64,000 nucleotides of DNA from Flavobacterium cauense R2A-7. GTDB taxonomy: Bacteria; Bacteroidota; Bacteroidia; Flavobacteriales; Flavobacteriaceae. Position numbers and translations under genes: made by a program. The DNA lies in NCBI RefSeq assembly GCF_000498475.1, contig NZ_AVBI01000001.1, forward strand, positions 434,001-498,000. Reading direction: 5' to 3'. Below are positions 34,980 to 44,489 of this stretch, piece by piece. Positions within the stretch are counted from its first letter, which is position 1; each line of letters opens with the position of its first letter. The notes below the pieces were generated by a model. That model was not told the origin of the DNA. It searched no databases and was given only the letters and a program-made list of their open reading frames with translations.

Positions 34980-35352
34980 TGGTTAAGGGATTTTTATGCA
35001 GATTTCGCATGACACACGAAGCGCTGAAATCGGCTCCGGGCTCCACCGACAATTTCCCTACGATGGCCTCGCCTTTTATGGAAGCTTTAGAGCGAATATT
35101 TAAAATATCGGTCACTTCGATTTTTCCGTTAAACTTCCCTTCGATGTCGGCAGTTTTACAAATGATATCACCCGTAACGCTGCCGGCCGGACCAATAACT
35201 AAACGCCCTGTAGAAGTAAAATTTCCGATCAGATGACCATCCAGACGGAAATCGGCTTGGGACACAATATTACCCTCTAGGCTTGTCCCTTCAACAATCC
35301 TGTTGGTTTTCCCTAACAAGTCGGTGTATGATTTCTGTGGTTTGTCGAACAT
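34951..35352 (-). CDS. Bactofilin (polymer-forming cytoskeletal protein)
   Basis: The 133-residue protein is a single beta-helical bactofilin domain: NRIVEGTSLEGNIVSQADFR, LDGHLIGNFTSTGRLVIGP and KASIKGEAIVGKLSVEPGAD repeat a strand-turn pattern. Bactofilins polymerise without nucleotides at the membrane and position wall or motility machinery. It lies 3 nt after sprE and overlaps atpZ, so it is co-transcribed with a gliding/secretion gene and ATP synthase genes. Confidence 0.92.
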   Translation of the reverse strand: MFDKPQKSYTDLLGKTNRIVEGTSLEGNIVSQADFRLDGHLIGNFTSTGRLVIGPAGSVTGDIICKTADIEGKFNGKIEVTDILNIRSKASIKGEAIVGKLSVEPGADFSASCVMRNLHKNPLTNGGSEEKIA

Positions 35353-35355
35353 GTC

Positions 35356-38043
35356 TTATTTTATTGTTGCCAGATAATCTGCAAGATTCTTTTTGATTTG
35401 AATAACTTTGTAATCTTCGTTCGAAATCACAAAAGCAGAATCCTGAATTTTGTAGCCTTTGAAATCCTTCAATACTGAAATCGTGGATTGCGCCCCTTCC
35501 TTACTGCTGAACCCGTGAACAATCAAAAAGCTCTTATCGGCTCGGTACACATCGTTCGATAACGTGATTTTTTCACTGTTCCGGTCTTTGATGTATTGCT
35601 GCAGTTTTTCGTTCAGCACTTTAACTTTAGCATCATTAGTATTAGGATACGGAATCTGGAATACGATTTTCCAACTGTTGGGTGTTGCTTTGCCCAATTC
35701 GAGTTGCTCTAATTTCGGGATATCGTTTTTCACTATAGCGTCTGCCTGCTTCCCTTCTTCGACGGTTGGATAATTTTGTGCGATGGCCATCAGGTTTTTC
35801 TTGTATTCGGAAACGCCATCCAATCGGGCAATAATTCGGGCACGCAACAATTCGAATTTCGGCGCCATTTCATCTCCTGAAAAATTCTGCAACATAGCTT
35901 CGGTTTGTTTTAGCGTTTCCTGATACTCCCCTTTTTCATACTGCTTGAATAACGTAGCATAAACCACCGCCGGACTGTCGGTAATCTGTACCGCATTGTT
36001 CAGTAAAATCTGTGCATAATGACTGTTTGGGTATCCTGAAATAATTTCCTGCTTCATCATTTCGGCTTTGGCCGGATTGATGATCTCATAAATCTTATAC
36101 AAATTGTATTTTGTCGGTAACACCAAGCGTTCCTCTGGATTTTTGGTTAAGAGGGTTTCCAGTTTCGAGGCAGCCAATTCGTTTTCTCTGAATTTTTCCT
36201 TATAAATATTCCCCAATTGGAAATAGGCAAAATTGCGATCCCGCGACAAACTATCGATTATTTTTTGATCTGAAGGCAGTCTATTCAGATAAAAATCAGC
36301 CGTGTACTCCGGTTTTTCCGCTTTCACCAAGGCCTTCTCATCAGTTTTTACAACTTCTTCAATTGGCGTTTCTTCCTGAATATCCTGATTGTCGCCTGAA
36401 GCATCCGAAACGGAACCCCAACGCCAATCCTGTTTTAATTTACGGTCACCCCATTTTTTTCTAAACTCGGCTTTACCGTATGCTACCGTTGTCGGGTTGT
36501 AAAAGTAAAAACTGGATTGTCCGTCCATCGCGCCACGGGGTTGTATGGTTGGCGGCACCATTGTTAACGGCTCCATGGTAACCGGATCTCCGGACGGCGG
36601 CATCATTTTACCTCCCTTAATACCTTGAAGATCGTTTGCCCCTGTTTTATCGCCAGGGCTTTGCTGTTCTTTTTCGGCTTTTTTGGCCGCTTCAAGCGCT
36701 TTGCGTTCGTCTTCAATTTTTAATTTGGAAATGTATTCGTCATAAAAACGGCGTTGGTCATTCGGATGCATTGCTACAACTTTCAGAATACTGTCGTTAT
36801 GATGAATGATGTCTTCGTATTTTATTACATCGTCCAGATTTTCACGTTTCTTTTTTATGGCGAAATACTCGCGTGAACGCTGGTCCAGCTTCATCATCGT
36901 ACTGTCGTAATATTTTCCGGCAGTTCTGTATTTGGCCTCTTCAAAATAAATGGCAGCCAGATTGCGATAATTTACCGCCATCAGATAATTGTCCTGCGAA
37001 ACAGAACGCAACGATTTATTGTAATATTTTTTGGCGTCACTTTTCTTATCCAACTTATCATAAAACAACCCTTTCTGATGATTGATTACATCCAGATAAG
37101 GTCGGTTTTCCCGGTCTTTTAAAAGCTTGTCGTATTGCTCTGAAAAGGCCAGCGTATCGCCTTTTTTATAATCAAACTGTTGTGCCTGTTTGGCGTGTGC
37201 CCAAATAACATAACGCCGTGGCGATTTCCGCTTCATGTCAATTACCTCCTGAAAGGCCGCATAGGCACTGTCGGGATAATTCAGACTTTCATATAATTGT
37301 CCTAAGATAAAATTGTACCGTGCCTTTTCTTCATTTTGCTCGGTAAGTTCGCGGGCGATTTTCAGTTTGGCAATGGCAGTATCTTTTACATTGGTATTCA
37401 GATAAGCCTGTGCTAAAATAGCATTCGCATCGGCATGTAGCTGTCCTTTTAATTTGCGGTCTTTTAATAAAATCTTTAAGTTTTTAATCGCCTGTGCGTC
37501 ATTCTCCAGACGGATGTTGGTTTTTTCCCTCCAGATTTTGGCTTCATAAATTTTATCGCTGTTGGAATACTTATACAAGATATAATTGAAGGCTTCCAGT
37601 GCCGGAAGAAAACGGTTGTCGTAATAGCGGGATTTTCCCAACAACAGGTGTGCTTCATCCATTTGCGGATTTTTCTCACTGCCGTCGATATTCATGGAAT
37701 GTTTCTGAATGGCCTTAATCGCTTTGGTCTCGGCACGGTCAAAATTAGCATTTTTGGTTTGCCCGGGTAAGATTGCTTCTGTTTTATCCTGCATACGCTC
37801 CACCGGGAGGATGGTCCAGAAATTATCTTTATAGGTGGTCTTCAGGTCTTCCACACCTTTATCGAAAGCTATCCGTCCATTGTATAAAATATTGTCTCTG
37901 GCAGCTAACGCATGCATGTTCCTGCTGACGAATGTGTTCTTTTTTGTGGAGCAGGCAATAAAAAAAGCCAAAAATCCAATGCCCAACAAATATTTTATTA
38001 TCGTGTTTTTCAAGGTAAAACGTTTTATTCCTTTAACTTTCAA
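35356..38043 (-). CDS. sprE: Type IX secretion/gliding lipoprotein SprE (PorW)
   Basis: In this 895-residue lipoprotein the signal ends in FLAFFIAC (Cys31), followed by STKKNTFVSRNMH. Several TPR-like units occupy about residues 100-400. The central family region SSFYFYNPTTVAYGK and WGDRKLKQDWRWGS (about 500-545) is diagnostic, preceded by a Met/Pro-rich patch. SprE/PorW is needed for T9SS secretion and gliding and is thought to connect the secretion ring with the outer-membrane translocon. It heads the run bactofilin-atpZ-DUF6168-atpBEFHAG. Confidence 0.92.
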   Translation of the reverse strand: MKVKGIKRFTLKNTIIKYLLGIGFLAFFIACSTKKNTFVSRNMHALAARDNILYNGRIAFDKGVEDLKTTYKDNFWTILPVERMQDKTEAILPGQTKNANFDRAETKAIKAIQKHSMNIDGSEKNPQMDEAHLLLGKSRYYDNRFLPALEAFNYILYKYSNSDKIYEAKIWREKTNIRLENDAQAIKNLKILLKDRKLKGQLHADANAILAQAYLNTNVKDTAIAKLKIARELTEQNEEKARYNFILGQLYESLNYPDSAYAAFQEVIDMKRKSPRRYVIWAHAKQAQQFDYKKGDTLAFSEQYDKLLKDRENRPYLDVINHQKGLFYDKLDKKSDAKKYYNKSLRSVSQDNYLMAVNYRNLAAIYFEEAKYRTAGKYYDSTMMKLDQRSREYFAIKKKRENLDDVIKYEDIIHHNDSILKVVAMHPNDQRRFYDEYISKLKIEDERKALEAAKKAEKEQQSPGDKTGANDLQGIKGGKMMPPSGDPVTMEPLTMVPPTIQPRGAMDGQSSFYFYNPTTVAYGKAEFRKKWGDRKLKQDWRWGSVSDASGDNQDIQEETPIEEVVKTDEKALVKAEKPEYTADFYLNRLPSDQKIIDSLSRDRNFAYFQLGNIYKEKFRENELAASKLETLLTKNPEERLVLPTKYNLYKIYEIINPAKAEMMKQEIISGYPNSHYAQILLNNAVQITDSPAVVYATLFKQYEKGEYQETLKQTEAMLQNFSGDEMAPKFELLRARIIARLDGVSEYKKNLMAIAQNYPTVEEGKQADAIVKNDIPKLEQLELGKATPNSWKIVFQIPYPNTNDAKVKVLNEKLQQYIKDRNSEKITLSNDVYRADKSFLIVHGFSSKEGAQSTISVLKDFKGYKIQDSAFVISNEDYKVIQIKKNLADYLATIK

Positions 38044-38255
38044 AATCGTTCTTTAGTATAAATACGGGTAAAAATACGTTTCTTTTTAATATGTGTGAAA
38101 TTTGTAAGTAAAAATCGGCTGAAAGGGAAAGAAAGTCTTTGAAATTAATTGATCCCCGGAGTGAAATTCGGCAAGGATTATTGCAGTATTTTCAATACGC
38201 TGTCACTTTATTATTAATTTCTGCCTTTTATCATATTTAAAAATTTCAGAATAGT

Positions 38256-38263
38256 TATTTTTG
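38256..38263 (+). promoter_or_regulatory. -7 box of the ferredoxin-reductase gene
   Basis: TATTTTTG, exact consensus, ends 20 nt before the ATG at 38284. No convincing -33 TTG is seen. The rest of 38044-38255 is AT-rich and holds no ORF. Confidence 0.45.
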
Positions 38264-38283
38264 CTCTTTAAACAAGTTAAATC

Positions 38284-39336
38284 ATGTCTACATTTTATAA
38301 ACTACTCATAAAAGAAGTACGACGCGAAACCCCGCAAGCCGTTTCTGTTGTATTCAATGTGCCGGAAGAATTAAAATCGCAGTATGCTTTTATTGCCGGA
38401 CAATATGTGAACCTGAAGCTGACCTTGGACGGAAAAGAAATCCGAAGAGCGTATTCCATTTGTTCGTCACCCGAGAGCGGCGAATTACGCATTGCCATCA
38501 AAGCGGTTGCCAATGGTGTTTTTTCGCAGTTTGCCAACACCACACTGAAACAAGGTGATTTGATTGAAGTGGGAACTCCGGAAGGCCGATTCACATTCGA
38601 GCCCAAAGCCGACAACCAAAAAAATTATGCCGCTTTTGCTGCAGGAAGCGGAATCACCCCGATTATGTCAATCATCCTGTCGGCATTACACAACGAACCG
38701 AAAAGTACTTTTGTACTGACCTATGCCAATAAATCACCGGAAGAAACCATCTTCTACAAACAACTGCACGACTTACAATTGCAATACGTGGGGCGTTTCT
38801 TCGTTCATTTTACCTTTACCCAAGCCACTGTAGACGAGGCAATGTTTGGAAGAATTGAAAAATCCACCGTTAATTTTGTTTTGAAAAATAAACATGCGGA
38901 AAAGGAATTTGCCAAATATTACCTGTGTGGTCCGGAAGAAATGATTTCAACCGTAAGCCATGTTTTAAAAGAACACAATGTAGTTGAAAAAGACATCAAG
39001 TTTGAATTGTTCTCCACTACACCGAATGAAACCAAAACGGAAAATACTTTGGGCGGACACACCAAAATTACCGTGATGGTCGACGACGACGAAGTAAGTT
39101 TTGAAATGGCACAAAAACAAACCATTTTAGAAGCCGCTTTAAAACAAGGAATTGATGCACCATACTCCTGTCAGGGTGGAATTTGCAGCAGTTGCCTGGC
39201 ACGCGTAACCAAAGGTTCGGCCGAGATGAAAAAGAATGCCATTCTTACGGATAAAGAAATTGCCAGCGGTTTAATCCTAACCTGTCAGGCGCATCCGACT
39301 TCCGATGAAATTTATGTGGATTACGACGATGTGTAA
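38284..39336 (+). CDS. FAD/NAD(P)H and 2Fe-2S reductase, PaaE-like
   Basis: The 350-residue protein has three parts. The FAD domain contains IRRAYSICSSP. The NAD(P) domain begins with AAGSGITPIMS and has the terminal CGPEEM. The C-terminal plant-type ferredoxin domain has CQGGICSSC plus a later Cys in LTCQAHP. The architecture matches reductases of multicomponent oxygenases, including the phenylacetyl-CoA epoxidase reductase PaaE. No paa gene is adjacent, so the partner is unknown; other short electron-transfer roles are possible. Confidence 0.88.
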   Translation: MSTFYKLLIKEVRRETPQAVSVVFNVPEELKSQYAFIAGQYVNLKLTLDGKEIRRAYSICSSPESGELRIAIKAVANGVFSQFANTTLKQGDLIEVGTPEGRFTFEPKADNQKNYAAFAAGSGITPIMSIILSALHNEPKSTFVLTYANKSPEETIFYKQLHDLQLQYVGRFFVHFTFTQATVDEAMFGRIEKSTVNFVLKNKHAEKEFAKYYLCGPEEMISTVSHVLKEHNVVEKDIKFELFSTTPNETKTENTLGGHTKITVMVDDDEVSFEMAQKQTILEAALKQGIDAPYSCQGGICSSCLARVTKGSAEMKKNAILTDKEIASGLILTCQAHPTSDEIYVDYDDV

Positions 39337-39390
39337 TGGTTTCTAATCTGTTTTTTTTAGAAGACCCTGAACAAAATCCGATATTTTAAA

Positions 39391-39418
39391 AGAAAGGAGC
39401 TATTTCAGCTCCTTTTCT
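39391..39418. terminator. Bidirectional terminator overlapping the GT9 stop codon
   Basis: GAAAGGAGCT/AGCTCCTTTTC forms the stem, with A/T runs on both sides. Its left arm extends into the last codons of the GT9 gene. Confidence 0.75.
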
Positions 39419-40437
39419 ATTTTTTCTATAATCGTTTTAGGTAAAATGGTGCGCATTACGTCCTCATAACCTTCCACTTTTTTATTTCCATAAACAGAGG
39501 TTGGCAATAACGGATATTTCGTTCTGTCTGACGTCAAACAAAAATCGTCCGGTTGATTGAACGGTTTAAAACCGGCATGAGGATGTGTGGCGCCCCAAAG
39601 GGTAATTACTTTCACCCCCAACATGGCGGCTATATGTGCATTTCCGGAATCCATACTGAGCATTACATCCAAATTGGAAATCAAATCGAGTTCCTGTTGC
39701 AGTTGTAATTTTCCGGCGACCACTATTACATTTTCCAAGTTGTTTTTTAACCGGTTCAGAATTTCTATTTCTTTTGTTCCACCACCAAAAAGGAATACTT
39801 TATTATTTGCATCCTGTGCTAATGTATCAATTACCTGTTGCATTAAATCCTGCGGATACACTTTGCTCTGGTATTGGGCAAAAGGAGCAATTCCGATCCA
39901 TTTTCCTGATTTTATTCCGGAAACCGTGATAATTTCTTCCGATAAAGAAGCTTTTTCAGGAAATTTTGGATTCGTCAGATCAATTGCAAAACCCAATTCG
40001 GCAAAAGTAGCGCAATGCCGTTCCACCATCGGTTTTACCGGAGCAAAAATTTTATTTTCGGTTCGGGTAAGGGCTTTTTTATCGGCCCGGCCTTTATCGG
40101 TTGCCGCCACTTTTTTTCCGCTTAGCCTAAATAAATTCCGCACCACTTTGGATCGCAATACGTTATGCAAATCGGCTACACTATCAATATTCTGTTGTCG
40201 TAAATCGGAATACAATCGCAACAAACCGGCAAACCCTTTATGTCGTTTTTGCAAATCGACCGCAAAAAAATTCACATTCGGAATCCCGTCAAAAAAAGGC
40301 TTGAAAAAAGGTCTTGAAACTACCGTAAGTTGCACTTCGGGATACTGCAAAACTAAGGCTCTCAGTACGGGAACCGTCATTGCGACATCACCCATGGCTG
40401 AGAGCCTTATTACAGCAATATGTATTGGTTTAGGCAT
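39400..40437 (-). CDS. Glycosyltransferase family 9 (heptosyltransferase-like)
   Basis: In this 345-residue soluble GT-B enzyme the N-terminal motif IRLSAMGDVAMTVPVLRAL carries the conserved Asp, and the C-terminal domain has FLFGGGTKEIE, DSGNAHIAAMLG and TLWGATHPHAGF. Homologues move ADP-heptose onto lipopolysaccharide core, at the cytoplasmic face. The true donor here is uncertain. It lies 11 nt after the DUF4254 gene, an arrangement I recall from flavobacteria. Confidence 0.9.
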   Translation of the reverse strand: MPKPIHIAVIRLSAMGDVAMTVPVLRALVLQYPEVQLTVVSRPFFKPFFDGIPNVNFFAVDLQKRHKGFAGLLRLYSDLRQQNIDSVADLHNVLRSKVVRNLFRLSGKKVAATDKGRADKKALTRTENKIFAPVKPMVERHCATFAELGFAIDLTNPKFPEKASLSEEIITVSGIKSGKWIGIAPFAQYQSKVYPQDLMQQVIDTLAQDANNKVFLFGGGTKEIEILNRLKNNLENVIVVAGKLQLQQELDLISNLDVMLSMDSGNAHIAAMLGVKVITLWGATHPHAGFKPFNQPDDFCLTSDRTKYPLLPTSVYGNKKVEGYEDVMRTILPKTIIEKIEKELK

Positions 40438-40448
40438 CTTGGCGATGA

Positions 40449-41054
40449 CTATTTTTTATTTTGATACAACACCGGATTCAGTTCCTCGTCGTTGTACATT
40501 TTCATTTGTTTGTACACTTTCATGTATTTGTCGCCGTTTTCTATGTCTTCGATTAACTGACCAATGGAAACAAACATGTCGCTTTTCTGATCCAGCAATA
40601 CGTTTAATTTCTCCTGACATTTCGCACGGTGTTCCGGAGTAGCTTCAGCTCTGTTGGCTTCTTCACTCATGTGGTAAATTTTCAACGCCAGAATCGACAA
40701 ACGATCCATTGCCCAAGCCGGACTCTCGGTGTTGATTTTTGCATTCGGTTTTACCTGAACATCTTTGTATTTCTGAAGAAAATAACTGTCGATGTACTCC
40801 ACCATATCGGTACGCACCTGGTTGGATGCATCAATCTTACGTTTCAAATCCAAAGCCGCTACCGGATCGATGTTCGGATCACGAACAATATCTTCGTAAT
40901 GCCACTGTACGGTATCCACCCAGTTTTTGGCATACAACAAATATTCTATGGAACCTTTTTCATACGGGTTCAAAACGGGTTGGTACACATCGTCGATTAC
41001 GTGATAATCTCGGATACTTTGCTCAAAAATGGGAAAGGCGAATTCAGCGAACAT
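40449..41054 (-). CDS. DUF4254-family protein
   Basis: The 201-residue soluble protein is predicted nearly all alpha-helical, with conserved stretches such as NWVDTVQWHYEDIVRDPNID, DLKRKIDASNQVRTDMVE and AWAMDRLSILALKIYHM. It has no signal peptide or membrane segment. It precedes the GT9 gene in one transcript, so it may act with cell-surface glycan synthesis, but its biochemical role is not known to me. Confidence 0.88.
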   Translation of the reverse strand: MFAEFAFPIFEQSIRDYHVIDDVYQPVLNPYEKGSIEYLLYAKNWVDTVQWHYEDIVRDPNIDPVAALDLKRKIDASNQVRTDMVEYIDSYFLQKYKDVQVKPNAKINTESPAWAMDRLSILALKIYHMSEEANRAEATPEHRAKCQEKLNVLLDQKSDMFVSIGQLIEDIENGDKYMKVYKQMKMYNDEELNPVLYQNKK

Positions 41055-41073
41055 AGTTTTAAATTTTATTTAC

Positions 41074-41081
41074 AAATATAG
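41074..41081 (-). promoter_or_regulatory. -7 box of the DUF4254-GT9 operon
   Basis: On the minus strand TATATTTG is an exact match, about 19 nt before the ATG at 41054. Confidence 0.45.
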
Positions 41082-41121
41082 TTTTTATACTTTTATAGTC
41101 CGAAAAATAAATTCAATTCCC

Positions 41122-41775
41122 ATGCACATCCATTATATCTCCGAAAAAAACAGTATTCTGAATCATTTTTTAACGCAACTTCGCGATGTTACCATTCAGA
41201 AAGACAGCATGCGGTTCCGTAAAAACATTGAGCGCATCGGAGAAATCATGGCCTACGAACTGAGCAAAACGTTAGAATACAAAGACATTTCGGTGCAGAC
41301 ACCTTTGGGCATAAAACACACCACAACCATTGCGGACAATGTGGTTTTATGTTCTATTTTACGTGCCGGTCTGGCATTACACCAAGGGTTTATGAACTTT
41401 TTTGACGATGCGGAAAACGGATTCGTATCGGCCTACCGTCATCATTATGACAACGATGATAAATTTGAGATTTTAGTCGAATATCAGGCCGCACCCTCTT
41501 TTCAGGATAAAAATCTGATTTTAATTGATCCGATGTTGGCTACCGGACAATCGTTAGTTGCGGTTTTACACAAATTACATCTGGAGCAAAAACCCAAAGA
41601 AATTCATATTGCCGTTGTGATTGCCGCACCGGAAGGTATTGCGTTTCTGGAACAAAATCTGCCCGAAAACTGCCATTTGTGGGTAGCCGCTTTGGATGAA
41701 AAATTAAACGAAAAAAACTATATCGTGCCGGGATTGGGTGATGCCGGTGATTTGGCCTACGGAAGCAAATTATAA
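41122..41775 (+). CDS. upp: Uracil phosphoribosyltransferase
   Basis: The 217-residue protein makes UMP from uracil and PRPP in pyrimidine salvage. The PRPP-binding loop reads LILIDPMLATGQSLVAVL, and the C-terminal uracil-binding region YIVPGLGDAGDLAYGSKL is intact. I chose the ATG at 41122 (MHIHYISEKNS), since the frame upstream overlaps the divergent DUF4254 gene. Its last 6 nt overlap the convergent DUF6427 gene. Confidence 0.95.
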   Translation: MHIHYISEKNSILNHFLTQLRDVTIQKDSMRFRKNIERIGEIMAYELSKTLEYKDISVQTPLGIKHTTTIADNVVLCSILRAGLALHQGFMNFFDDAENGFVSAYRHHYDNDDKFEILVEYQAAPSFQDKNLILIDPMLATGQSLVAVLHKLHLEQKPKEIHIAVVIAAPEGIAFLEQNLPENCHLWVAALDEKLNEKNYIVPGLGDAGDLAYGSKL

Positions 41776-42699
41776 TTGTCCGAAGAAAATAATTAACGAT
41801 ATCAGGACCAAGCCACCCAAAACGCTTTCTTTTACCCATTTGTTGTCCAATCCTTCCAGAAAATTGGTTCCTAAAACCGATAACGGAAAAAAAGTGACCA
41901 TTAAAAAACTGTTGTTTTTACTGGCTGACAAAACGTAAACCGCTACACCGAGCAGGAATGTGAAAAGGATTTTCTTGTAGGATGACTGCATGTTTAACGG
42001 ACGGTTTTGAAGTGCCAAAACCTGAGTAGCAAAAAACAATACGGCTACCGAAGAGAAGAAAGCCAATGCTATGTTTTGAAATGTATTTTCAAAATATGTA
42101 AAGTCAAAACTGATTTGTATTTTATCGGCAACAAAACCCAACAGGTTCCGGTCTATAAGCAATACCGCTAAAATGAACAGGACTAATACCGCAAAAAAAG
42201 CAATAAAAGGAATAAGCCAGTTGCGATAGTCTCTCGATACGTGGAAAACTATCGAAATAAAAACCAAAATCAGAAAGAGAATACACCAAAAGTGGAATAA
42301 GGAAGCAACGAAAATCCAAAAAGAGGCATCAAAAATCTTTTCTTTGGGCGTAACCAGCGATTGCATCGATATCAAACGCCTTAAGGCCAAAAGCAAGAAA
42401 AAATTGGCCAGGATAATATTGGAATTCACCAACGTAGTCGGAAAAAGAATCAGAAAAATAAAAAACAAAAAAGCGGCATAGCTGTTGTCTTTGCTCAGTC
42501 CGTTGCGTTTGGTAATGAACCGTACCAAAAATAACGACGCAATTAAAACCAATAATAATCCTGTTTTCTGAACAATAGTAAAATAATATTCCGTCCACGA
42601 AAAGTCCTTGGTTAAGTACAAAAAATAAAAAACAATCAGCAATAAACTGATTAAAACGTAATTAATTGGACGAGATTTATTAAAAAGGCTTGCTATCAT
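41770..42699 (-). CDS. Polytopic membrane protein, DUF6427-like
   Basis: The 309-residue protein has about eight to ten hydrophobic helices and few polar loops. It begins MIASLFNKSRPINYVLISLL. No catalytic motif is visible. It is placed between upp and a DUF6341 gene near purD, a gene order I recall as conserved in flavobacteria; function unknown. Its 3' end overlaps upp by 6 nt with no terminator visible. Confidence 0.8.
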   Translation of the reverse strand: MIASLFNKSRPINYVLISLLLIVFYFLYLTKDFSWTEYYFTIVQKTGLLLVLIASLFLVRFITKRNGLSKDNSYAAFLFFIFLILFPTTLVNSNIILANFFLLLALRRLISMQSLVTPKEKIFDASFWIFVASLFHFWCILFLILVFISIVFHVSRDYRNWLIPFIAFFAVLVLFILAVLLIDRNLLGFVADKIQISFDFTYFENTFQNIALAFFSSVAVLFFATQVLALQNRPLNMQSSYKKILFTFLLGVAVYVLSASKNNSFLMVTFFPLSVLGTNFLEGLDNKWVKESVLGGLVLISLIIFFGQL

Positions 42700-42719
42700 G
42701 CAGATATTTTATATTTTTG
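42690..42719 (+). promoter_or_regulatory. Promoter of the DUF6341 gene
   Basis: TTG (42690-42692), a 19-nt spacer and TATTTTTG (42712-42719) match the consensus. The predicted leader is unusually long for this window (about 100 nt) and the element overlaps the 5' end of the divergent DUF6427 gene. Confidence 0.55.
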
Positions 42720-42823
42720 TGACTGTAAAGATAACATTTGTACAAAAAAGAGACTAACAAGACCGAAGAAGTTTTTATTTTCTTGGCCTGTAAGTTCCAA
42801 ATAAACTAAAAACATTACACAAT

Positions 42824-43054
42824 ATGAAAGCTTTTTTTGAAGGAATAGCCTATTTATTCGAAGAAATCCTTTTCGCTCCAATGGAATGGATGAGAGAATT
42901 GGAATTGTCTAACTGGTGGACCGCAAACGCAGTAAACTGGATTTTTATTCTGGTTTGTTGTTACTGGACTTGGTATTGGACAAAAGAATTGAAAATATTC
43001 AAAGACAAGGGAGAAGACGAGCAAGATACTACCGCTCACTCTTTCTTAAAATAA
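42824..43054 (+). CDS. Small inner-membrane protein, DUF6341-like
   Basis: The 76-residue protein has an amphipathic N-terminal helix (FFEGIAYLFEEILFAPMEWM) and one Trp-rich membrane helix (AVNWIFILVCCYWTWYWT), followed by a charged cytoplasmic-type tail. It carries no signal peptide. Transcribed alone, ending in a terminator shared with purD. Function unknown. Confidence 0.82.
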   Translation: MKAFFEGIAYLFEEILFAPMEWMRELELSNWWTANAVNWIFILVCCYWTWYWTKELKIFKDKGEDEQDTTAHSFLK

Positions 43055-43064
43055 GATACCTAAT

Positions 43065-43095
43065 AAAAAATCCCGACTTTCATCGGGATTTTTTA
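43065..43095. terminator. Bidirectional terminator between DUF6341 and purD genes
   Basis: AATCCCGA (43069-43076) / TCGGGATT (43083-43090) with A and T runs on the outside serves both convergent genes. Confidence 0.88.
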
Positions 43096-43102
43096 TTTTC
43101 TA

Positions 43103-44374
43103 TTACAAATCGAAACCAATGTCTTTTCGATAATACATATTGTCAAATTTGATTTTTTCGATATTTTCATACGATTTAGCAATCGCTTCTCTGAAATTAT
43201 CACCATAGGAAGTCACCGCAATCACACGACCGCCATTGCTTACCACCTTACCGTCTTTCAAGGTCGTTCCGGCATGAAATGCAATCGAACCTTCTACCTT
43301 TTCCAGCCCGGAAATTACTTTTCCTTTTTCATAGTCTTCCGGATAACCGCCCGATACTACCATGATCGTTGTGGCGCTTCTCGAGTCGATTTCCAAAGTT
43401 ACCTCGCCTAAAGTTTGATTGGCAACCGCTTGGAACATTTCCACCAAGTCGCTTTTTATTCTTGGCATCACCACTTCCGTTTCCGGATCGCCCATACGTA
43501 CATTGTATTCGATCACAATCGGTTCGCCTTTCACGTTGATTAACCCAATGAAAATAAACCCTTTATATTCAATATTGTCTTTTTGCAATCCTAAAACCGT
43601 TGGTTTCACGATACGCTCTTCTATTTTTTTCATCAAAACGGCATCTGCAAAAGGCACTGGGGAAACCGCACCCATTCCACCGGTATTTAATCCGGTATCG
43701 CCTTCACCAATACGTTTGTAATCTTTCGCGGTAGGTAAGATTTTATAATTTTTCCCATCGGTTAAAACGAAACAGCTCAATTCAATACCGTCTAAAAATT
43801 CCTCGATAACCACTTTGGAAGAAGCATCGCCAAATTTCGCATCCACCAACATGTTACGCAATTCCTGTTGGGCTTCCGCTAAATCGTTCAGAATCAACAC
43901 GCCTTTTCCTGCTGCCAAACCATCCGCTTTTAAAACATACGGAGGTTGTAATGTAGTTAGAAATTCGCAGCCTTTTTCAACCGTGTCTTTGGTAAAACTG
44001 TCGTAAGCGGCCGTAGGAATGTTGTGTTTTACCAAAAATTCTTTGGCAAATTCTTTACTGCCTTCCAATTGTGCGCCATGTTTTGACGGACCGATAACCG
44101 GAATGGTTTTTAAATCGGCATCGTTTTTAAAGAAATCATAAACCCCGTTTACCAAAGGATCTTCGGGACCAACGACTACCATATCAATTTTTTCAGTCAG
44201 CACTAAATTCTTAACCGCCGCAAAATCGTTGGGGTTGAGAACAACATTAGTTGCAATAGAAGCAGTTCCGGCATTACCGGGTGCCACGAATAATTTGGAG
44301 CAATGAGAACTCTGAAGCATTTTCCAGGCCAGTGCGTGTTCTCTTCCGCCGGAGCCTAACAATAAAATAGTCAT
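43103..44374 (-). CDS. purD: Phosphoribosylamine--glycine ligase
   Basis: The 423-residue ATP-grasp enzyme joins glycine to phosphoribosylamine in the second step of purine synthesis. Recognisable segments are [20 protein letters not shown] (N-terminal), [35 protein letters not shown] (ATP-grasp), [15 protein letters not shown] and [19 protein letters not shown] chose the ATG at 44374; the frame continues upstream to 44575 but that part overlaps the divergent gene and is not PurD-like. Promoter -7 boxes of both divergent genes lie between. Confidence 0.97.
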   Translation of the reverse strand: MTILLLGSGGREHALAWKMLQSSHCSKLFVAPGNAGTASIATNVVLNPNDFAAVKNLVLTEKIDMVVVGPEDPLVNGVYDFFKNDADLKTIPVIGPSKHGAQLEGSKEFAKEFLVKHNIPTAAYDSFTKDTVEKGCEFLTTLQPPYVLKADGLAAGKGVLILNDLAEAQQELRNMLVDAKFGDASSKVVIEEFLDGIELSCFVLTDGKNYKILPTAKDYKRIGEGDTGLNTGGMGAVSPVPFADAVLMKKIEERIVKPTVLGLQKDNIEYKGFIFIGLINVKGEPIVIEYNVRMGDPETEVVMPRIKSDLVEMFQAVANQTLGEVTLEIDSRSATTIMVVSGGYPEDYEKGKVISGLEKVEGSIAFHAGTTLKDGKVVSNGGRVIAVTSYGDNFREAIAKSYENIEKIKFDNMYYRKDIGFDL

Positions 44375-44398
44375 GGTGTTGTGTTGTTGATTTGGGTG

Positions 44399-44406
44399 CA
44401 AAAATA
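44399..44406 (-). promoter_or_regulatory. -7 box of purD
   Basis: On the minus strand TATTTTTG is an exact match, about 24 nt before the purD ATG. No PurR-type or other operator is recognised; no guanine/PRPP riboswitch is visible in the short leader. Confidence 0.4.
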
Positions 44407-44463
44407 GTCGGTTTTCAACGGAAAAAAAAGTTTCTAACGATAGTTTATGGCCATGGGTTTTAT

Positions 44464-44471
44464 TATTTTTG
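44464..44471 (+). promoter_or_regulatory. -7 box of the adenylate-forming enzyme gene
   Basis: TATTTTTG, exact match. It overlaps the TTG codon at 44469, which therefore is unlikely to be the start; the GTG at 44490 gives a normal leader of about 12 nt. Confidence 0.45.
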
Positions 44472-44489
44472 GAGAAATTTACCCGATAC

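Noticed and set aside
39587..40642. Plus-strand open frame of 351 codons
   Set aside because: It is fully antisense to the GT9 gene, whose motifs are intact; its translation is Ser/Cys/Phe/Lys-rich without recognisable domains, as expected for an opposite-strand shadow.
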